Positions 1 through 9,931 of a stretch of DNA of 64,000 nucleotides are shown here, one piece after another. The stretch covers positions 248,001 to 312,000 of the forward strand of contig JAGDZV010000001.1 in NCBI GenBank assembly GCA_049115495.1, given 5' to 3'. The DNA is from JACPUW01 sp049115495. Its GTDB lineage: Bacteria > Bacteroidota > Bacteroidia > CAILMK01 > JACPUW01. The position numbers were made by a program, and so were the translations under genes. The notes under the pieces were generated by a model. It did no database searches, had not been told where the DNA came from, and worked only from the letters and a program-made list of their open reading frames with translations. Numbering within the stretch: position 1 is the first letter of the stretch; every line of letters starts with the position of its first letter.

Positions 1-188
1 TTGAAAGTAGCTGTGTTTATTGAGAGTCTATTTAAATCCATAATATTTTTAGTTTTCGGAAAAACCTATTCGAACTTAAAATTTATAAGTAGCTTTAACC
101 TTCTTTTGTTTTTGAACTCTTTGTAAAGAAACAAGTTAATTTATAAATCGCCAATTATTAACAGGCTATAAGAAAGCGATTTACATGC

Positions 189-2123
189 ATGGAAAAGGTA
201 AATATCTCATATCACTTGGATATTCAAAGAAAAAGTGACGACATTCTTGTTGTTCACCTTTCAGGAAGTCTAAATAATGAGGAAACCCTTGATATTCTCG
301 ATAAAATTGTAGTGGCATTTTCAGAGCTACAAAATGGTTTTATGATTCTGGTTTTAGATGGGTTTACTTATTTTCCATGGAAACTCAGAACTACGCTTAT
401 TGGAAAGATAGTTGATGGTTTTGCCGACGGCCATTTTCAACATATTTATGTTGTTTCTCCTAACGTTTTTATTAAAACCCTGGGTTTTTTGGCCCAGAAA
501 GTTTACCGCACCATTAAATATAGTTTTAGCGAGTCTTTAAATGAAGCCTTACTAGACTGCAGATATTTTGACAATCTAGAGAATAAATGGAGCCCAGAAA
601 ACATTAAAAAAGGTCTAATTTCTGATGAAAATTGGAAAGAATTAATAGTAAAAGAGGTTTTAACTGATGCAAACGAAAACGAAGCATTTATCGCCCTTGT
701 AAAGCCAAACTTGATTATAAGCTGGTATAAAGGAAAACTAACCGGACAGTTGGTAAACTTTATTTATGATTTTCATTACAAGCATTTGCCAAAAACTGAA
801 GGTCATTGGCACTACATTCTGGATTTATCTCGGGTAAAACAACCTACAAGAGAAGCAAGAAAAGTTTTTGAAAAAAGAGATAAGGAGATTGACACTTATT
901 TGGCAAGCAAGCATTACAAGTTTGGCCGGGCCATGCAAGTGCTTATGAAAGCCTATGCCTATGTAAATAAGACCTTTGCCGAAACTATTAACGTAGTAGA
1001 TGATATTTTCTTAATTGCAAGCCAGATCAAAAAAGGTGAAAAAACAATCAAAGAGAATCTAGAGTACAAAGAAAAAACGTTCAGCTTTGGGTCTGATATT
1101 GACGAAAACCTAGATATATTATCAAAAGAAGAGCTTATTGAATTGGTACATTCAATACATAAAGAACACAACAACTTTAGAAATACCACTAAAAAACATG
1201 TTTTAGACGCGGTAAAATCTGTTTCAAACATTGTTTTTAATGAAAAATACACCGTTGAGCCGCTAAATACTGAGAATGTAAGAACACATGAGTTTTTTGA
1301 GTTATTCCAAACGATAAACCTACTTCAATATGAGTCGGTTACATTGATTAACGAATTGGAGTTTACCAATAATAACTTGCAAAAAATTGTAGCCGAAAGA
1401 ACCAGAGAAATAGAAGACTCAAAACGCAAATTAGAGGCTCAAAACTCCGAGCTCATTAGATTAAATAACGAACTCGATACTTTCGTTTACAGAAGCTCGC
1501 ATGATATGAGAGCTCCCATTGCCACATTGCTCGGACTCCTAGAAATGGCAAAAAATGAATCGAATCTTGAAAAGAAAAAGGGCTTATATGATTTTATGGA
1601 TGTTTCAATTCAGAAACTAGATGAATTTATACATGAGATCACATTAATGACCAAGAACTCAAAGTTTGAATTACAAATAGAGGCCTTTAACTTGCTTGAT
1701 CTAATTCAAGAAGTATTAGCTGAAACGGCTTACCACAAAAACTTTTCAGATATTGACATTAGGTTGCAGGTTCACGCAGCCATTGTTGTGAATACTGACC
1801 GATTCAGACTCAAAACCATTTTGAAAAACTTAATCTCCAACTCAATAAAATATTCAAAAAACGTAAACAGTTGGGTTGAAATAAACCATAAAGATTTAGG
1901 CAACAAACTAAACAGAATTACGGTGGCCGATAATGGTCAAGGAATTCCAAAGGAGCATCTTGAAAATGTTTTTAAAATGTTTCATAGGGCAAACCTTAGA
2001 AGTAAAGGAAGCGGACTAGGGCTATACATTGTAAAAGAAGCGGCGTCAAAAATCAATGGCAACATTAACCTTGAAAGCGAAGAAGGTAAGGGAACTACAG
2101 TTACTCTCGAATTTGCAAACTAG
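189..2123 (+). CDS. Cytoplasmic sensor histidine kinase with two STAS-like N-terminal domains
   Basis: Two-component histidine kinase of 644 residues with no membrane segment or signal peptide, so it should sense a cytoplasmic signal. Residues about 15-130 and 165-280 each look like a SpoIIAA/STAS-type alpha/beta domain (for example LSGSLNNEETLDIL followed by a hydrophobic strand), apparently a tandem pair. A coiled coil at about 385-430 leads into a HisKA domain with the H-box SSHDMRAP (phospho-acceptor His438). The HATPase_c domain shows the N-box NLISNSIKYSK (from residue 546), the G1 box DNGQGIP (581) and the G2 box GSGLGLYIV (607). No response regulator lies next to it, so its partner is unknown. 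The kinase call is firm; the STAS assignment is an inference from fold-like pattern only. Confidence 0.9.
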   Translation: MEKVNISYHLDIQRKSDDILVVHLSGSLNNEETLDILDKIVVAFSELQNGFMILVLDGFTYFPWKLRTTLIGKIVDGFADGHFQHIYVVSPNVFIKTLGFLAQKVYRTIKYSFSESLNEALLDCRYFDNLENKWSPENIKKGLISDENWKELIVKEVLTDANENEAFIALVKPNLIISWYKGKLTGQLVNFIYDFHYKHLPKTEGHWHYILDLSRVKQPTREARKVFEKRDKEIDTYLASKHYKFGRAMQVLMKAYAYVNKTFAETINVVDDIFLIASQIKKGEKTIKENLEYKEKTFSFGSDIDENLDILSKEELIELVHSIHKEHNNFRNTTKKHVLDAVKSVSNIVFNEKYTVEPLNTENVRTHEFFELFQTINLLQYESVTLINELEFTNNNLQKIVAERTREIEDSKRKLEAQNSELIRLNNELDTFVYRSSHDMRAPIATLLGLLEMAKNESNLEKKKGLYDFMDVSIQKLDEFIHEITLMTKNSKFELQIEAFNLLDLIQEVLAETAYHKNFSDIDIRLQVHAAIVVNTDRFRLKTILKNLISNSIKYSKNVNSWVEINHKDLGNKLNRITVADNGQGIPKEHLENVFKMFHRANLRSKGSGLGLYIVKEAASKINGNINLESEEGKGTTVTLEFAN

Positions 2124-2125
2124 GA

Positions 2126-3259
2126 TTATTCTTTTTGACCTAAGAACTGTTTCATTCTTCGCACAGCAAGGTCCATATCAATTAAAGCATTTGCTTCACA
2201 TGCCAACCTAAATGTTTCAGATAAATGCACTTTAGATCGTGCGGATTCCTGACCATCAATCATTTTAAACTCATGTTGAAAACCATTGAGCCAAGCCAGA
2301 AACACCACGCCTGTTTTGTAAAACCTTGTTGGTGCGGAAAAAATATGACGGCTTAATGGCACCGTTGGGTTAAATATTTCAAAATAAGTGTCAGAATTAT
2401 CTTTAGTCAATTGCCCAAGAGCGGCTGAAGCGGCCGGAGCTATAGCGTCAAAAATTCCAAGCAAAGCATGACTAAAAGCGTTTTCATCGCCTGCTATTAA
2501 TTCAGGATAATTAAAGTCATCGCCAGTATACATTTTCACGCCTTTGGGTAGTTTGTCTCTAAGCATTACCTCCTTTTCTTTATCAAGAAGAGAAACTTTA
2601 ATACCGTCCACTTTTTCGACATTTTGCGTCATTATTTCGTTAACAATGTCCATGGCTTCAAAATGGTCATTGCTTCCCCAGTATCCTTTTAGGGCAGGAT
2701 CAAACATTTCTCCCAACCAATGTATTATTACCGGTTGCTTTACGTGGTTTAAAATCTCATCATATACATACTTATAATCGTGAGGCGATTTTGCACAAGA
2801 AGCCAACGCCCTACTGGCCATAAGAATAACTTTTCCCCCTAAGCCTTCTACAAAATCAATCTGCTCTTTGTATGCGGCCACAACTTCACCAAGCTTTAGG
2901 TCATTATTTACCACGATTTGGTCTGTACTACAACCGCAAGCCAATAGTGCTCCTTCAACGTTTTTTGAAGCCGCAATACTTCTTCTAATAAGCTCTTTTG
3001 CATTGCCGTAAGTAAGCCCCATACCACGTTGGGCAGTATCCATAGCTTCTGCAACACCTAACCCAAAGCTCCAGATTCTTTTTCTGTAGTTAATTGAGGC
3101 TTCCCAATCGATTTCAGTTGTACTACCCTTTTTTGGTACTACATGCACTGCCGCATAGGCAATACGGTTAAACGGGCCTTTTGAAGTTGGCTGAGCATTT
3201 TGTTTAGGAATGCTGTATTCAAACCAATTCCCATTTTCATTCAGAAGTTTAATTTTCAT
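2126..3259 (-). CDS. DUF993 / dihydrodipicolinate synthase-like protein
   Basis: A 377-residue protein resembling the DUF993 family, which is related to class I aldolases of the DHDPS/NAL type. Barrel-like features include ALLACGCSTDQI, VILMASRALA, PVIIHWLGEMFDP and VDGIKVSLLD, whose lysine is a candidate Schiff-base residue; YTGDDFNYPELIAG and the C-terminal LSETFRLACEANALIDMD also fit. The substrate is not known, and the family is usually found near sugar dehydrogenases, which are absent here. The open frame extends to a TTG at 3283, but the ATG at 3259 begins MKIKLLNENGNW and is the more natural start. It converges on the histidine kinase with a 2 bp gap. Confidence 0.75.
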   Translation of the reverse strand: MKIKLLNENGNWFEYSIPKQNAQPTSKGPFNRIAYAAVHVVPKKGSTTEIDWEASINYRKRIWSFGLGVAEAMDTAQRGMGLTYGNAKELIRRSIAASKNVEGALLACGCSTDQIVVNNDLKLGEVVAAYKEQIDFVEGLGGKVILMASRALASCAKSPHDYKYVYDEILNHVKQPVIIHWLGEMFDPALKGYWGSNDHFEAMDIVNEIMTQNVEKVDGIKVSLLDKEKEVMLRDKLPKGVKMYTGDDFNYPELIAGDENAFSHALLGIFDAIAPAASAALGQLTKDNSDTYFEIFNPTVPLSRHIFSAPTRFYKTGVVFLAWLNGFQHEFKMIDGQESARSKVHLSETFRLACEANALIDMDLAVRRMKQFLGQKE

Positions 3260-3386
3260 GCAATCTTTAAGATAGGGTTGCAAATTAATGTTTTGCAGAT
3301 ACTACTTAAACTGCATGAAAAGTGTTTGGTTCATTTTTATACATGCTATTTAACCCTTCATTATTTTTACCCCAAAGCTTTTGTTA

Positions 3387-4979
3387 ATGATAAGAATTCT
3401 GATTTTAGGTTTGCTCATTTCTACTTCAATGCATGCCCAGCGCCCAGCAATGCTAGAAATGATTGATGTTGAGCGATATACCATACAGCTTGACTTGAGT
3501 AATTTCACAAATGAAATTAAAGGCCTTGCCACAATTGAATTCGCTGTTGCTAAGCCAGGAAATACCATCGTTTTTGATCTGGTAAAAGCACCGGATAATA
3601 ACAAAACAGGAATGAAAGTTCTTGACGTTAAAATGGATGAGGCTATAACATGGAATCATTCTGAAGATAAAATTACGATATCTAAAACCAGCGAATTTGA
3701 TAGCAAAAAAGCCCATAAGCTTACTATTACTTTTGAAGGATTACCTGCCGACGGTCTAATAATTTCAAAAAACAAACATCAAGAACATACCGCTTTTGGA
3801 GACAATTGGCCAAATAGAGCGCATCATTGGTTTCCTTGTATTGATCATCCTGCCGATAAAGCTTTTATTGAGTGGAAAGTAAATTTCCCTTCAACACTTA
3901 AGCTTGTTGCCAATGGAAAATTACTAGCTGACTCTTTGGTAACTGAAAACACAAAACACAACCATTGGAAAAGTATGGTTCCTCTTCCCACTAAAGTTAT
4001 GGTTATAGGTTTGGCTGACTTTGCCGTTTCAGAGCCCTGCTTAGTAAATGACATTGAAGTAACGAGTTGGGTTTTTAAACAACAAAAAGAACAAGGGTTT
4101 AGCGATTATGAAGTGGCCTGTGAAGTGCTTTTATGGTTTCAAAATAAAATTGCTGATTATCCTTATGCTAAATTGGCTAATGTTCAGAGCAAAACGCGCT
4201 ACGGAGGAATGGAAAATGCATCGTGTATATTCTATTTTGAAAACTCGGTAAATGGAAAAGGTGAAGTTGAAGACCTAATAGCGCATGAAATTGCGCATCA
4301 ATGGTTTGGTAACTCTGCATCTGAAATAGATTGGCCACATTTATGGCTAAGTGAAGGGTTCGCTACTTATTTAACTGATGTTTACATTCAAGAAAAATAT
4401 GGCGATGAAGCATTTAAGAATCGATTGGTGGGCGAACGCAGCAAGGCTATAAACTTTTACACAAAATATAAAGCACCTGTGGTAGATACATTAGCCAATA
4501 ACCCCAATTTATTATTAAACCCTAATTCATACCAAAAAGGTGCTTGGTTTCTTCACATGCTCAGAAATCAGCTAGGCGATAGTCTATTTTGGGAGTCGGT
4601 GCATGCTTACTATGATTTATATAAGCTAGGTAATGCATCTACTAACGATTTTATGGCGGTTGTAAATCAAGTATCAGAAAAAGACTATACCCAATTTGCA
4701 AATCAATGGCTCAAAACCACCGGTCATCCAAATTTGGAAATTGAAAGTAAACTCATCAGAAATAAAAAGCTTGAAATTAAAATAGAGCAAAAACAAAAAG
4801 TACTTTTTGAATTTGACCTTGAGCTATTTGCAGAGTGTAAACCTAATGGCACGCTGCACACTTTTCAAATAAATAAGAAAAAGATGAAATTTACTATTGA
4901 CCTAGAAGGCGAATTTGAAAATTTAGAAATAGACCCTAATGCCAACTTATTTTTTGAATACAACTATAAACATAAGTAG
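3387..4979 (+). CDS. Secreted M1-family zinc aminopeptidase
   Basis: Metalloaminopeptidase of the gluzincin M1 family, 530 residues. The exopeptidase motif is GGMEN (residues 273-277, a GAMEN variant) and the zinc site is HEIAH (300-304) followed by WLSEGFATY, giving HExxH-X18-E with Glu323. The start chosen is the ATG at 3387 (MIRILILGLLISTSMHAQ), a good Sec signal peptide; the frame also opens with a TTG two codons earlier. The protein has the N-terminal beta domain and the catalytic domain plus only a short beta-rich C-terminal part, and it lacks the large helical domain of PepN or ERAP-type enzymes. It probably trims peptides in the periplasm or outside the cell. Confidence 0.9.
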   Translation: MIRILILGLLISTSMHAQRPAMLEMIDVERYTIQLDLSNFTNEIKGLATIEFAVAKPGNTIVFDLVKAPDNNKTGMKVLDVKMDEAITWNHSEDKITISKTSEFDSKKAHKLTITFEGLPADGLIISKNKHQEHTAFGDNWPNRAHHWFPCIDHPADKAFIEWKVNFPSTLKLVANGKLLADSLVTENTKHNHWKSMVPLPTKVMVIGLADFAVSEPCLVNDIEVTSWVFKQQKEQGFSDYEVACEVLLWFQNKIADYPYAKLANVQSKTRYGGMENASCIFYFENSVNGKGEVEDLIAHEIAHQWFGNSASEIDWPHLWLSEGFATYLTDVYIQEKYGDEAFKNRLVGERSKAINFYTKYKAPVVDTLANNPNLLLNPNSYQKGAWFLHMLRNQLGDSLFWESVHAYYDLYKLGNASTNDFMAVVNQVSEKDYTQFANQWLKTTGHPNLEIESKLIRNKKLEIKIEQKQKVLFEFDLELFAECKPNGTLHTFQINKKKMKFTIDLEGEFENLEIDPNANLFFEYNYKHK

Positions 4980-5030
4980 GCAAAGTCTAAAACTGGGAAG
5001 AAAATAAGGAGAATCGGAAAATACTCACCA

Positions 5031-5225
5031 CTACTCTACCAAGGTAGAATCGCTACTTGCCTTTACATACCGGTAAGTATTTGGAGCATCTTCGTTATTG
5101 GTTTGATGAGCAAAAAAGTGCGTCCAAGCGTAAATTAGGGTTAAAACCAAGAAAACATTGAAAACAACCAATGATACTTCCATAACCAGCCCTTGAAATC
5201 GAAAACGTTTTGAACTCTTTGACAT
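5031..5225 (-). CDS. Small single-span membrane protein
   Basis: A predicted 64-residue protein starting at an ATG (5225) with a basic N-terminus MSKSSKRFRFQG, one strong hydrophobic segment (VSLVVFNVFLVLTLIYAW, about residues 16-33) and a polar tail. The pattern of a positively charged inside end followed by a single membrane span supports a real gene. A TTG lies three codons further upstream. No family was recognised and no function is proposed. It is convergent with the M1 aminopeptidase gene. Confidence 0.5.
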   Translation of the reverse strand: MSKSSKRFRFQGLVMEVSLVVFNVFLVLTLIYAWTHFFAHQTNNEDAPNTYRYVKASSDSTLVE

Positions 5226-5704
5226 ACCAAGCAATTTAAAAGTGCGTGTTTAACTTACTTCAACATATATTCCAAAATTGTAACTAAGCCTAAAACACTC
5301 TTTAACAAAACCAAAGTTAGGGATTATAAATAAAAATGAAAGTCGCTTGGTATTTTTAGCATGTAGTTACTAGACTGTTTTGGTTTTTAATCGAATGCCT
5401 TAAAACTTTTAAAACAGATTATAAATAAGGTCAATAAAACCTGAAATCTAATATTTATTTTGAGTCTCATAAATTGCATTAAATGCTAATGCGATATTTC
5501 ATTTAATGAAACTCTCGTTTCAATGCATGGGCATCGGTTAAATAATGAATTAATCGAAACAATCATACACTTGTCAGCAATGTAATGCGTTAAGGCTGCA
5601 AAACTACTCTCATCGAACCCATGAGTAATTTCATCCTAATTATACTTTATTTCATCTACAATTATTGAACATTTGTCTTGTCAAACAACAAAAAATGTAA
5701 AGCC
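5226..5704. other. Intergenic region with nested inverted repeats
   Basis: About 480 bases of AT-rich DNA between a small leftward gene and a secreted beta-helix protein. It contains a 9-bp inverted repeat CATTAAATG/CATTTAATG (5477-5485 and 5500-5508) and, overlapping its right arm, TGAAAC-TCTC-GTTTCA (5507-5522). No coding frame with convincing composition was seen. The repeats could be operators for the downstream gene. Confidence 0.45.
5477..5522. repeat. Nested inverted repeats upstream of the beta-helix gene
   Basis: The pair CATTAAATG (5477-5485) and CATTTAATG (5500-5508) is an exact inverted repeat with a 14-base loop. The right arm runs into a second exact inverted repeat, TGAAAC TCTC GTTTCA (5507-5522). 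Two arrangements sharing one arm could form competing hairpins or binding sites. They lie about 180 bases upstream of the secreted protein start at 5705. Function is inferred only. Confidence 0.35.
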
Positions 5705-7435
5705 ATGTTACGACAAGTATTAATCTCAGCAATGGCAATGTTAACAGCACTTTTAACACTAGCCAGTAATCCTGCCCAAGTATCTAAATTGAATTGGAAT
5801 AATGCAGGAAATGACAATTTCTTTTTTCATTCACAAACAACAAACTTTCAAAATCAATACGATTGCGATTATCGCGGTGAGCGATATAACGATCTGGTAT
5901 TACAAAAAGCTATTGAAGATTTAGGAGAAGAAGGTGGAGTAATCCATTTAAAAACGGGAGTCTATTTATTTAGCCAACCTATTTTGATTCCTAGCAACGT
6001 TTTAATTAAAGGTGAAGGTATGACCACGGTACTTACCTTTAATATGACAGAAGCAAAAGACGCCATAATTTTTAATGGCACCTTAACAAATGAAAAATAT
6101 GAACTCAAAAGATTTGCCACTAAGGGAGAATCTGCAATTACTCTAGCTTCTACAGCGGGCATTAGTAAAGGAGATTTACTTAAAATTTGGTTACCAGAAT
6201 CAGAATTAACCACTTCTGAATGGGCCAAGGGTAGTATTTCTCAAATTGTTAAAGTAAAAAATGTTTTTGGCAATACTATTGAGCTTGATAGCGAATTAAG
6301 ACTCAACTTAGAAACATCAGAAACCAAAATTGCCAAAATATTACCAGTAAAAAATGCAGGTATTAGCTGTTTAGAAATTATTAGAACAGATCAAACCGAA
6401 AACCAAACCAGTAACATTACTTTTAATTATGCCGAAAACTGTTTCGTAAAAGGAGTACAAAGTGATTATAGCAACTTTGCGCATGTAGAGATCAACAACA
6501 GTTATAAGGTACAAGTATCTGGTTCTTTCTTTAGATTCGGACATGATTATGGTAGAGGTGGAAAAGCATACGGCGTTGTGTTGCAGTTTGGTTCAAGCGA
6601 TTGCTTGGTAGAAAACAACATTTTTCACACCCTAAGACATGCCGTACTATTACAAGCAGGTGCCAATGGTAATGTGGTAGCCTACAACTATTCAAAAAAC
6701 CCAACCTGGGCTGAAGATAATCTTCCTGAAAATTCTGCTGGTGACCTAGTATTACACGGAAACTATCCTTTCGCCAACTTATTTGAAGGAAACATAGCAC
6801 AAAACATAGTTATTGATGCATCTCATGGTAAGAATGGTCCTAACAATGTTTTCTTGAAAAATACGGCAGAACTATATGGATTCTTTATTAATCCAGAAGC
6901 TGCTGACTCTCAAATAATAATTGACAATAAAGTACCTAACAAAACATTCCTATTAGGTAACTACCTTGTATTTGGCGAAGGACACTATGAATATGGTAAT
7001 AAAGTTCGTAACAAATATGTACCTGTAAATACAGAGCAAAGTGAGTTTGAAAGCTTTTATAATAAAGCAGATAAGTATACTTGCACAAAAGATTACCGCA
7101 TCTTAGCAGAAGCAAGATATGAGCAAAAACAATACACACAATGTGTTGAAGAAGTTGAACTACCAGACCAACCAACAATAAACGCAGCTTACACAAGTGT
7201 AGACGACTACTCAATTGACGAAATAAGTTTATATCCTAACCCAACATCTGACGTTGTGAACATTGAATACAATGGTGAGATAACAGTTACAGTTTACGAC
7301 ATTAAAGGACAAGAAACTTTAATTACTAACGCGAAAGCCATAAACGTAAAAGATTGGACTAAAGGAACGTACTACTTTAGAATTGAAGATACAGAAAATC
7401 GTTTGACAACATATAAAAAAGTGCTAGTGAATTAG
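5705..7435 (+). CDS. Secreted right-handed beta-helix protein with T9SS sorting domain
   Basis: A 576-residue secreted protein. The ATG at 5705 gives the signal peptide MLRQVLISAMAMLTALLTLAS; the frame extends to a TTG at 5678 that would add a charged leader and is less likely. Residues about 50-120 resemble the start of a pectate-lyase-like beta-helix (a conserved GGVIHLKTGVYLF strand-turn, then NVLIKGEGMTTVL), and the middle has repeated short strands such as NCFVKGV, KVQVSGSFFRFG and DCLVENNIFHTLRHAVLLQ. The last about 80 residues form a type A type IX secretion sorting domain beginning LYPNPTSDVVNIEY and ending KKVLVN. It is probably a surface or released polysaccharide-acting enzyme or adhesin; catalytic residues could not be assigned. 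Confidence 0.8.
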   Translation: MLRQVLISAMAMLTALLTLASNPAQVSKLNWNNAGNDNFFFHSQTTNFQNQYDCDYRGERYNDLVLQKAIEDLGEEGGVIHLKTGVYLFSQPILIPSNVLIKGEGMTTVLTFNMTEAKDAIIFNGTLTNEKYELKRFATKGESAITLASTAGISKGDLLKIWLPESELTTSEWAKGSISQIVKVKNVFGNTIELDSELRLNLETSETKIAKILPVKNAGISCLEIIRTDQTENQTSNITFNYAENCFVKGVQSDYSNFAHVEINNSYKVQVSGSFFRFGHDYGRGGKAYGVVLQFGSSDCLVENNIFHTLRHAVLLQAGANGNVVAYNYSKNPTWAEDNLPENSAGDLVLHGNYPFANLFEGNIAQNIVIDASHGKNGPNNVFLKNTAELYGFFINPEAADSQIIIDNKVPNKTFLLGNYLVFGEGHYEYGNKVRNKYVPVNTEQSEFESFYNKADKYTCTKDYRILAEARYEQKQYTQCVEEVELPDQPTINAAYTSVDDYSIDEISLYPNPTSDVVNIEYNGEITVTVYDIKGQETLITNAKAINVKDWTKGTYYFRIEDTENRLTTYKKVLVN

Positions 7436-8500
7436 TTCTTGAGCGTATTTAAGTCGTAAGATACGCTTTACAGAAAATTCCAGTTGGAGGGCGAATACTT
7501 CGTCCTCCTTCACTTTTTTAAGTGCCGCATTTAAAACAAGGTCAATATCTAAGGGCATTAAAATCACATCGCATCCCGCTTCCATTGCTTTAAAGCCAGC
7601 ATTTTCAATGGCTGCTACCCCACCCATATTAAGAGCATCAGTAATAATTAAGCCATTAAATTTCATTGAATCTCTCAATAGCTGGGTAACTACCAATCTA
7701 CTGCATGATGAAGGCATTTCTGTGGCAAAATCATTATTTCTAATAGCAATATGCCCCACCATTACAGAAGGTGCACCAGCATCAATTAAGCGCTTAAAAG
7801 TTTCAAGTTCTTTCATTTCGCCATCAATATAAACTAGCTTTTTGTGCGAATCGCCTACCACATTGCCATGACCCGGAAAATGTTTAATTACAGGTAAAAT
7901 ATTGTCATTTAAACTAGCATTTATAAAATGTTGCGAAAGCATTACTACCGTATCTTCATTTTTCCCGAAACTTCTATGCCCTATCACTTCGTTTTCAGGA
8001 GTTAGGTCGCAAACAGGTGCATAATTCATAGTAACCTCAACGTCATTTAGCATTGAATCAATTGTAGTAACGGCACCTACCACAGCTGTAGAATCTTTTA
8101 ACGTGTTGGTTTTCGCAAAAGCACCAACGTTTCTCAGCTTGTATTTTATTAAAGAAGGCTCTGCATCAAGAGAATAAAGTAAAGGAACAAAACCCTTATT
8201 GGCGGCATTTACTTTACTACCTATGGCTTTAAACTCACTTGCAGTGCCACCAAGGTAAATTATGCCACCTATTTTATTTTCTCTTGCCAATTGCTCAACT
8301 TCAGTTGTGGTTCTTCCATACTCTCCTGCAGCTACAAAGAGCATTTGAGCAATTCTCTCTTTACTGGTAAGTTCATTATAAAGAGAATCAACTTTTTTGT
8401 CAATTGAACTATCACCAGGTTCACAAACACGATTTGACAATTGTGCCGAAGCACCCATTGAAGCAAAAAGAGAAATAAAGAGAAGAGTTAAAAACTTCAT
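7424..8500 (-). CDS. Glycoside hydrolase family 3, NagZ-like beta-N-acetylhexosaminidase
   Basis: A 358-residue GH3 catalytic domain protein with a signal peptide (MKFLTLLFISLFASMGASAQ). The NagZ-type signature KHFPGHGNVVGDSHKK includes the His used as acid/base in bacterial GH3 hexosaminidases, and LIITDALNMGG carries the nucleophile Asp. It probably removes GlcNAc from muropeptides or chitooligosaccharides in the periplasm. Bacteroidota GH3 proteins of this type are often longer and fused to a beta-lactamase-like domain; here only the barrel is present. Its 3' end overlaps that of the beta-helix gene on the other strand by 12 bp. Confidence 0.85.
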   Translation of the reverse strand: MKFLTLLFISLFASMGASAQLSNRVCEPGDSSIDKKVDSLYNELTSKERIAQMLFVAAGEYGRTTTEVEQLARENKIGGIIYLGGTASEFKAIGSKVNAANKGFVPLLYSLDAEPSLIKYKLRNVGAFAKTNTLKDSTAVVGAVTTIDSMLNDVEVTMNYAPVCDLTPENEVIGHRSFGKNEDTVVMLSQHFINASLNDNILPVIKHFPGHGNVVGDSHKKLVYIDGEMKELETFKRLIDAGAPSVMVGHIAIRNNDFATEMPSSCSRLVVTQLLRDSMKFNGLIITDALNMGGVAAIENAGFKAMEAGCDVILMPLDIDLVLNAALKKVKEDEVFALQLEFSVKRILRLKYAQELIH

Positions 8501-8574
8501 AATTAAAAAATGGAACGCAAAAATGATAGTTATAACATAAACCTTACACGGAAATTGTAAACGTTATTTGCAAC

Positions 8575-9930
8575 TTGTTTTCACCACAGTACATATCAGA
8601 GTATAAAAAGAATCTAAAACTAGCCACTCCGGTGGTTTTAGGTCAGGTAGGTCATATGATTACTCAATTGGCCGATACGCTTATGGTAGGGCAAATTGGG
8701 GCAGAACCCCTGGCTTCAGCTGCATTTGCAAATGCACTATTTGCACTTTTATTGGTGGTTGTAATTGGTTTGGCTACGGGTATTACAACACTTGTAGGTA
8801 ATGCTCATGGTGCAAATAACAATAAAAGCATAGTTCAAATACTCGGAAATAGCTTTTGGTTGCTCATGAGTTTTAGCTTGATTTTGTTTGTACTGGCCAT
8901 GGTTTGTAAACCACTTTTGTACCAAATGGGGCAAGAACCTATTGTGGTAGACAGGGCAATGCCTTATTTCAACATTCTTGCTTGGTCATTATTACCCTTA
9001 ATGGCATTTATGTCGTTAAAACACTTTACTGATGGCCTTGAGTGGACCTACCCTGGCATGTTGGCCAGCATCGTATCAAATTTGATAAACATTATATTAA
9101 ACTACTTTCTAATATTTGGGAAGGCGGGTTTGCCTGAAATGGGACTTCTTGGTGCAGGTATAGCTACGCTAATTGCTAGGGTGCTAATGGCGCTTATGCT
9201 TTTATCCTTTTTACTTTTTCACAAAAGACTTTCGCCCTTTAAAAATGCGCTAATATCATTTAAACCATCAATAAATAAGTGTAAAGAAATTTTGAAACTT
9301 GGCGTACCAATTGCCACTCAGTATTTTCTTGAAGGTGGAGCCTTTATACTTGGAGCAATTGTAATTGGCTGGTTGGGCGCCATACCACAAGCTGGACACC
9401 AAATTGCAATTTCTATAGCCTCATTTACTTACATGTTTGCTACGGGATTAAGCTCAACCGCAACAATTAGGGTTAGCAATTTGGTAGGTGCCAAAAAATT
9501 AGACCAATTGCCAATTGTAAGTAAGTCTTTGTTTTACATGGTAATTTTTATTGAGGTATTCTTCGCTTTGATCATGATTTTAGGCCATGAAACTTTAGCA
9601 AATTGGTTTGTAAAAGATGTTGAAGTTGCTCAAATTGCTTCTTCGCTAATTGTTGTTGCAGCATTTTTTCAACTTACTGATGGTATACAGGTAATGGCAA
9701 TGGGCGCGTTAAGGGGACTTTCTGATGTAAAAAGACCCACTAGCATTGCATTGCTTTCTTATTGGATAATTTCTTTACCTGTGGGTTATTATTTAATGGA
9801 AAAAGCCAACTTTGGAGCCGCTGGTATTTGGTATGGTTTTTTAACTGGATTGTCAACCGCAGCCGTTCTTTTAACCACCAGATACTTTTTACTTGAGCAT
9901 AAAACCGTTTCAAAAATTGAGAGCGCATAG
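8575..9930 (+). CDS. MATE-family multidrug/sodium antiporter
   Basis: A 451-residue multipass protein of the NorM-type MATE family with about 12 membrane segments in two pseudo-repeats. The N-terminus YKKNLKLATPVVLGQVGHMITQLADTLMVG-type pattern and the second-half sequence GVPIATQYFLEGGAF are typical. The only bacterial start between the upstream in-frame stop (8533) and the conserved N-terminus is TTG at 8575, so a TTG start is required. It is divergent from the GH3 gene and 1 bp upstream of the glutaminyl cyclase gene, with which it probably forms an operon. The substrate is unknown. Confidence 0.9.
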   Translation: MFSPQYISEYKKNLKLATPVVLGQVGHMITQLADTLMVGQIGAEPLASAAFANALFALLLVVVIGLATGITTLVGNAHGANNNKSIVQILGNSFWLLMSFSLILFVLAMVCKPLLYQMGQEPIVVDRAMPYFNILAWSLLPLMAFMSLKHFTDGLEWTYPGMLASIVSNLINIILNYFLIFGKAGLPEMGLLGAGIATLIARVLMALMLLSFLLFHKRLSPFKNALISFKPSINKCKEILKLGVPIATQYFLEGGAFILGAIVIGWLGAIPQAGHQIAISIASFTYMFATGLSSTATIRVSNLVGAKKLDQLPIVSKSLFYMVIFIEVFFALIMILGHETLANWFVKDVEVAQIASSLIVVAAFFQLTDGIQVMAMGALRGLSDVKRPTSIALLSYWIISLPVGYYLMEKANFGAAGIWYGFLTGLSTAAVLLTTRYFLLEHKTVSKIESA

Positions 9931-9931
9931 A

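Noticed and set aside
2126..3283. DUF993 gene as part of a sugar catabolic operon
   Set aside because: No dehydrogenase, isomerase or transporter for sugars lies next to it on the same strand.
3381..3386. TTG start for the M1 aminopeptidase
   Set aside because: The ATG two codons later gives the same signal peptide and is the simpler choice.
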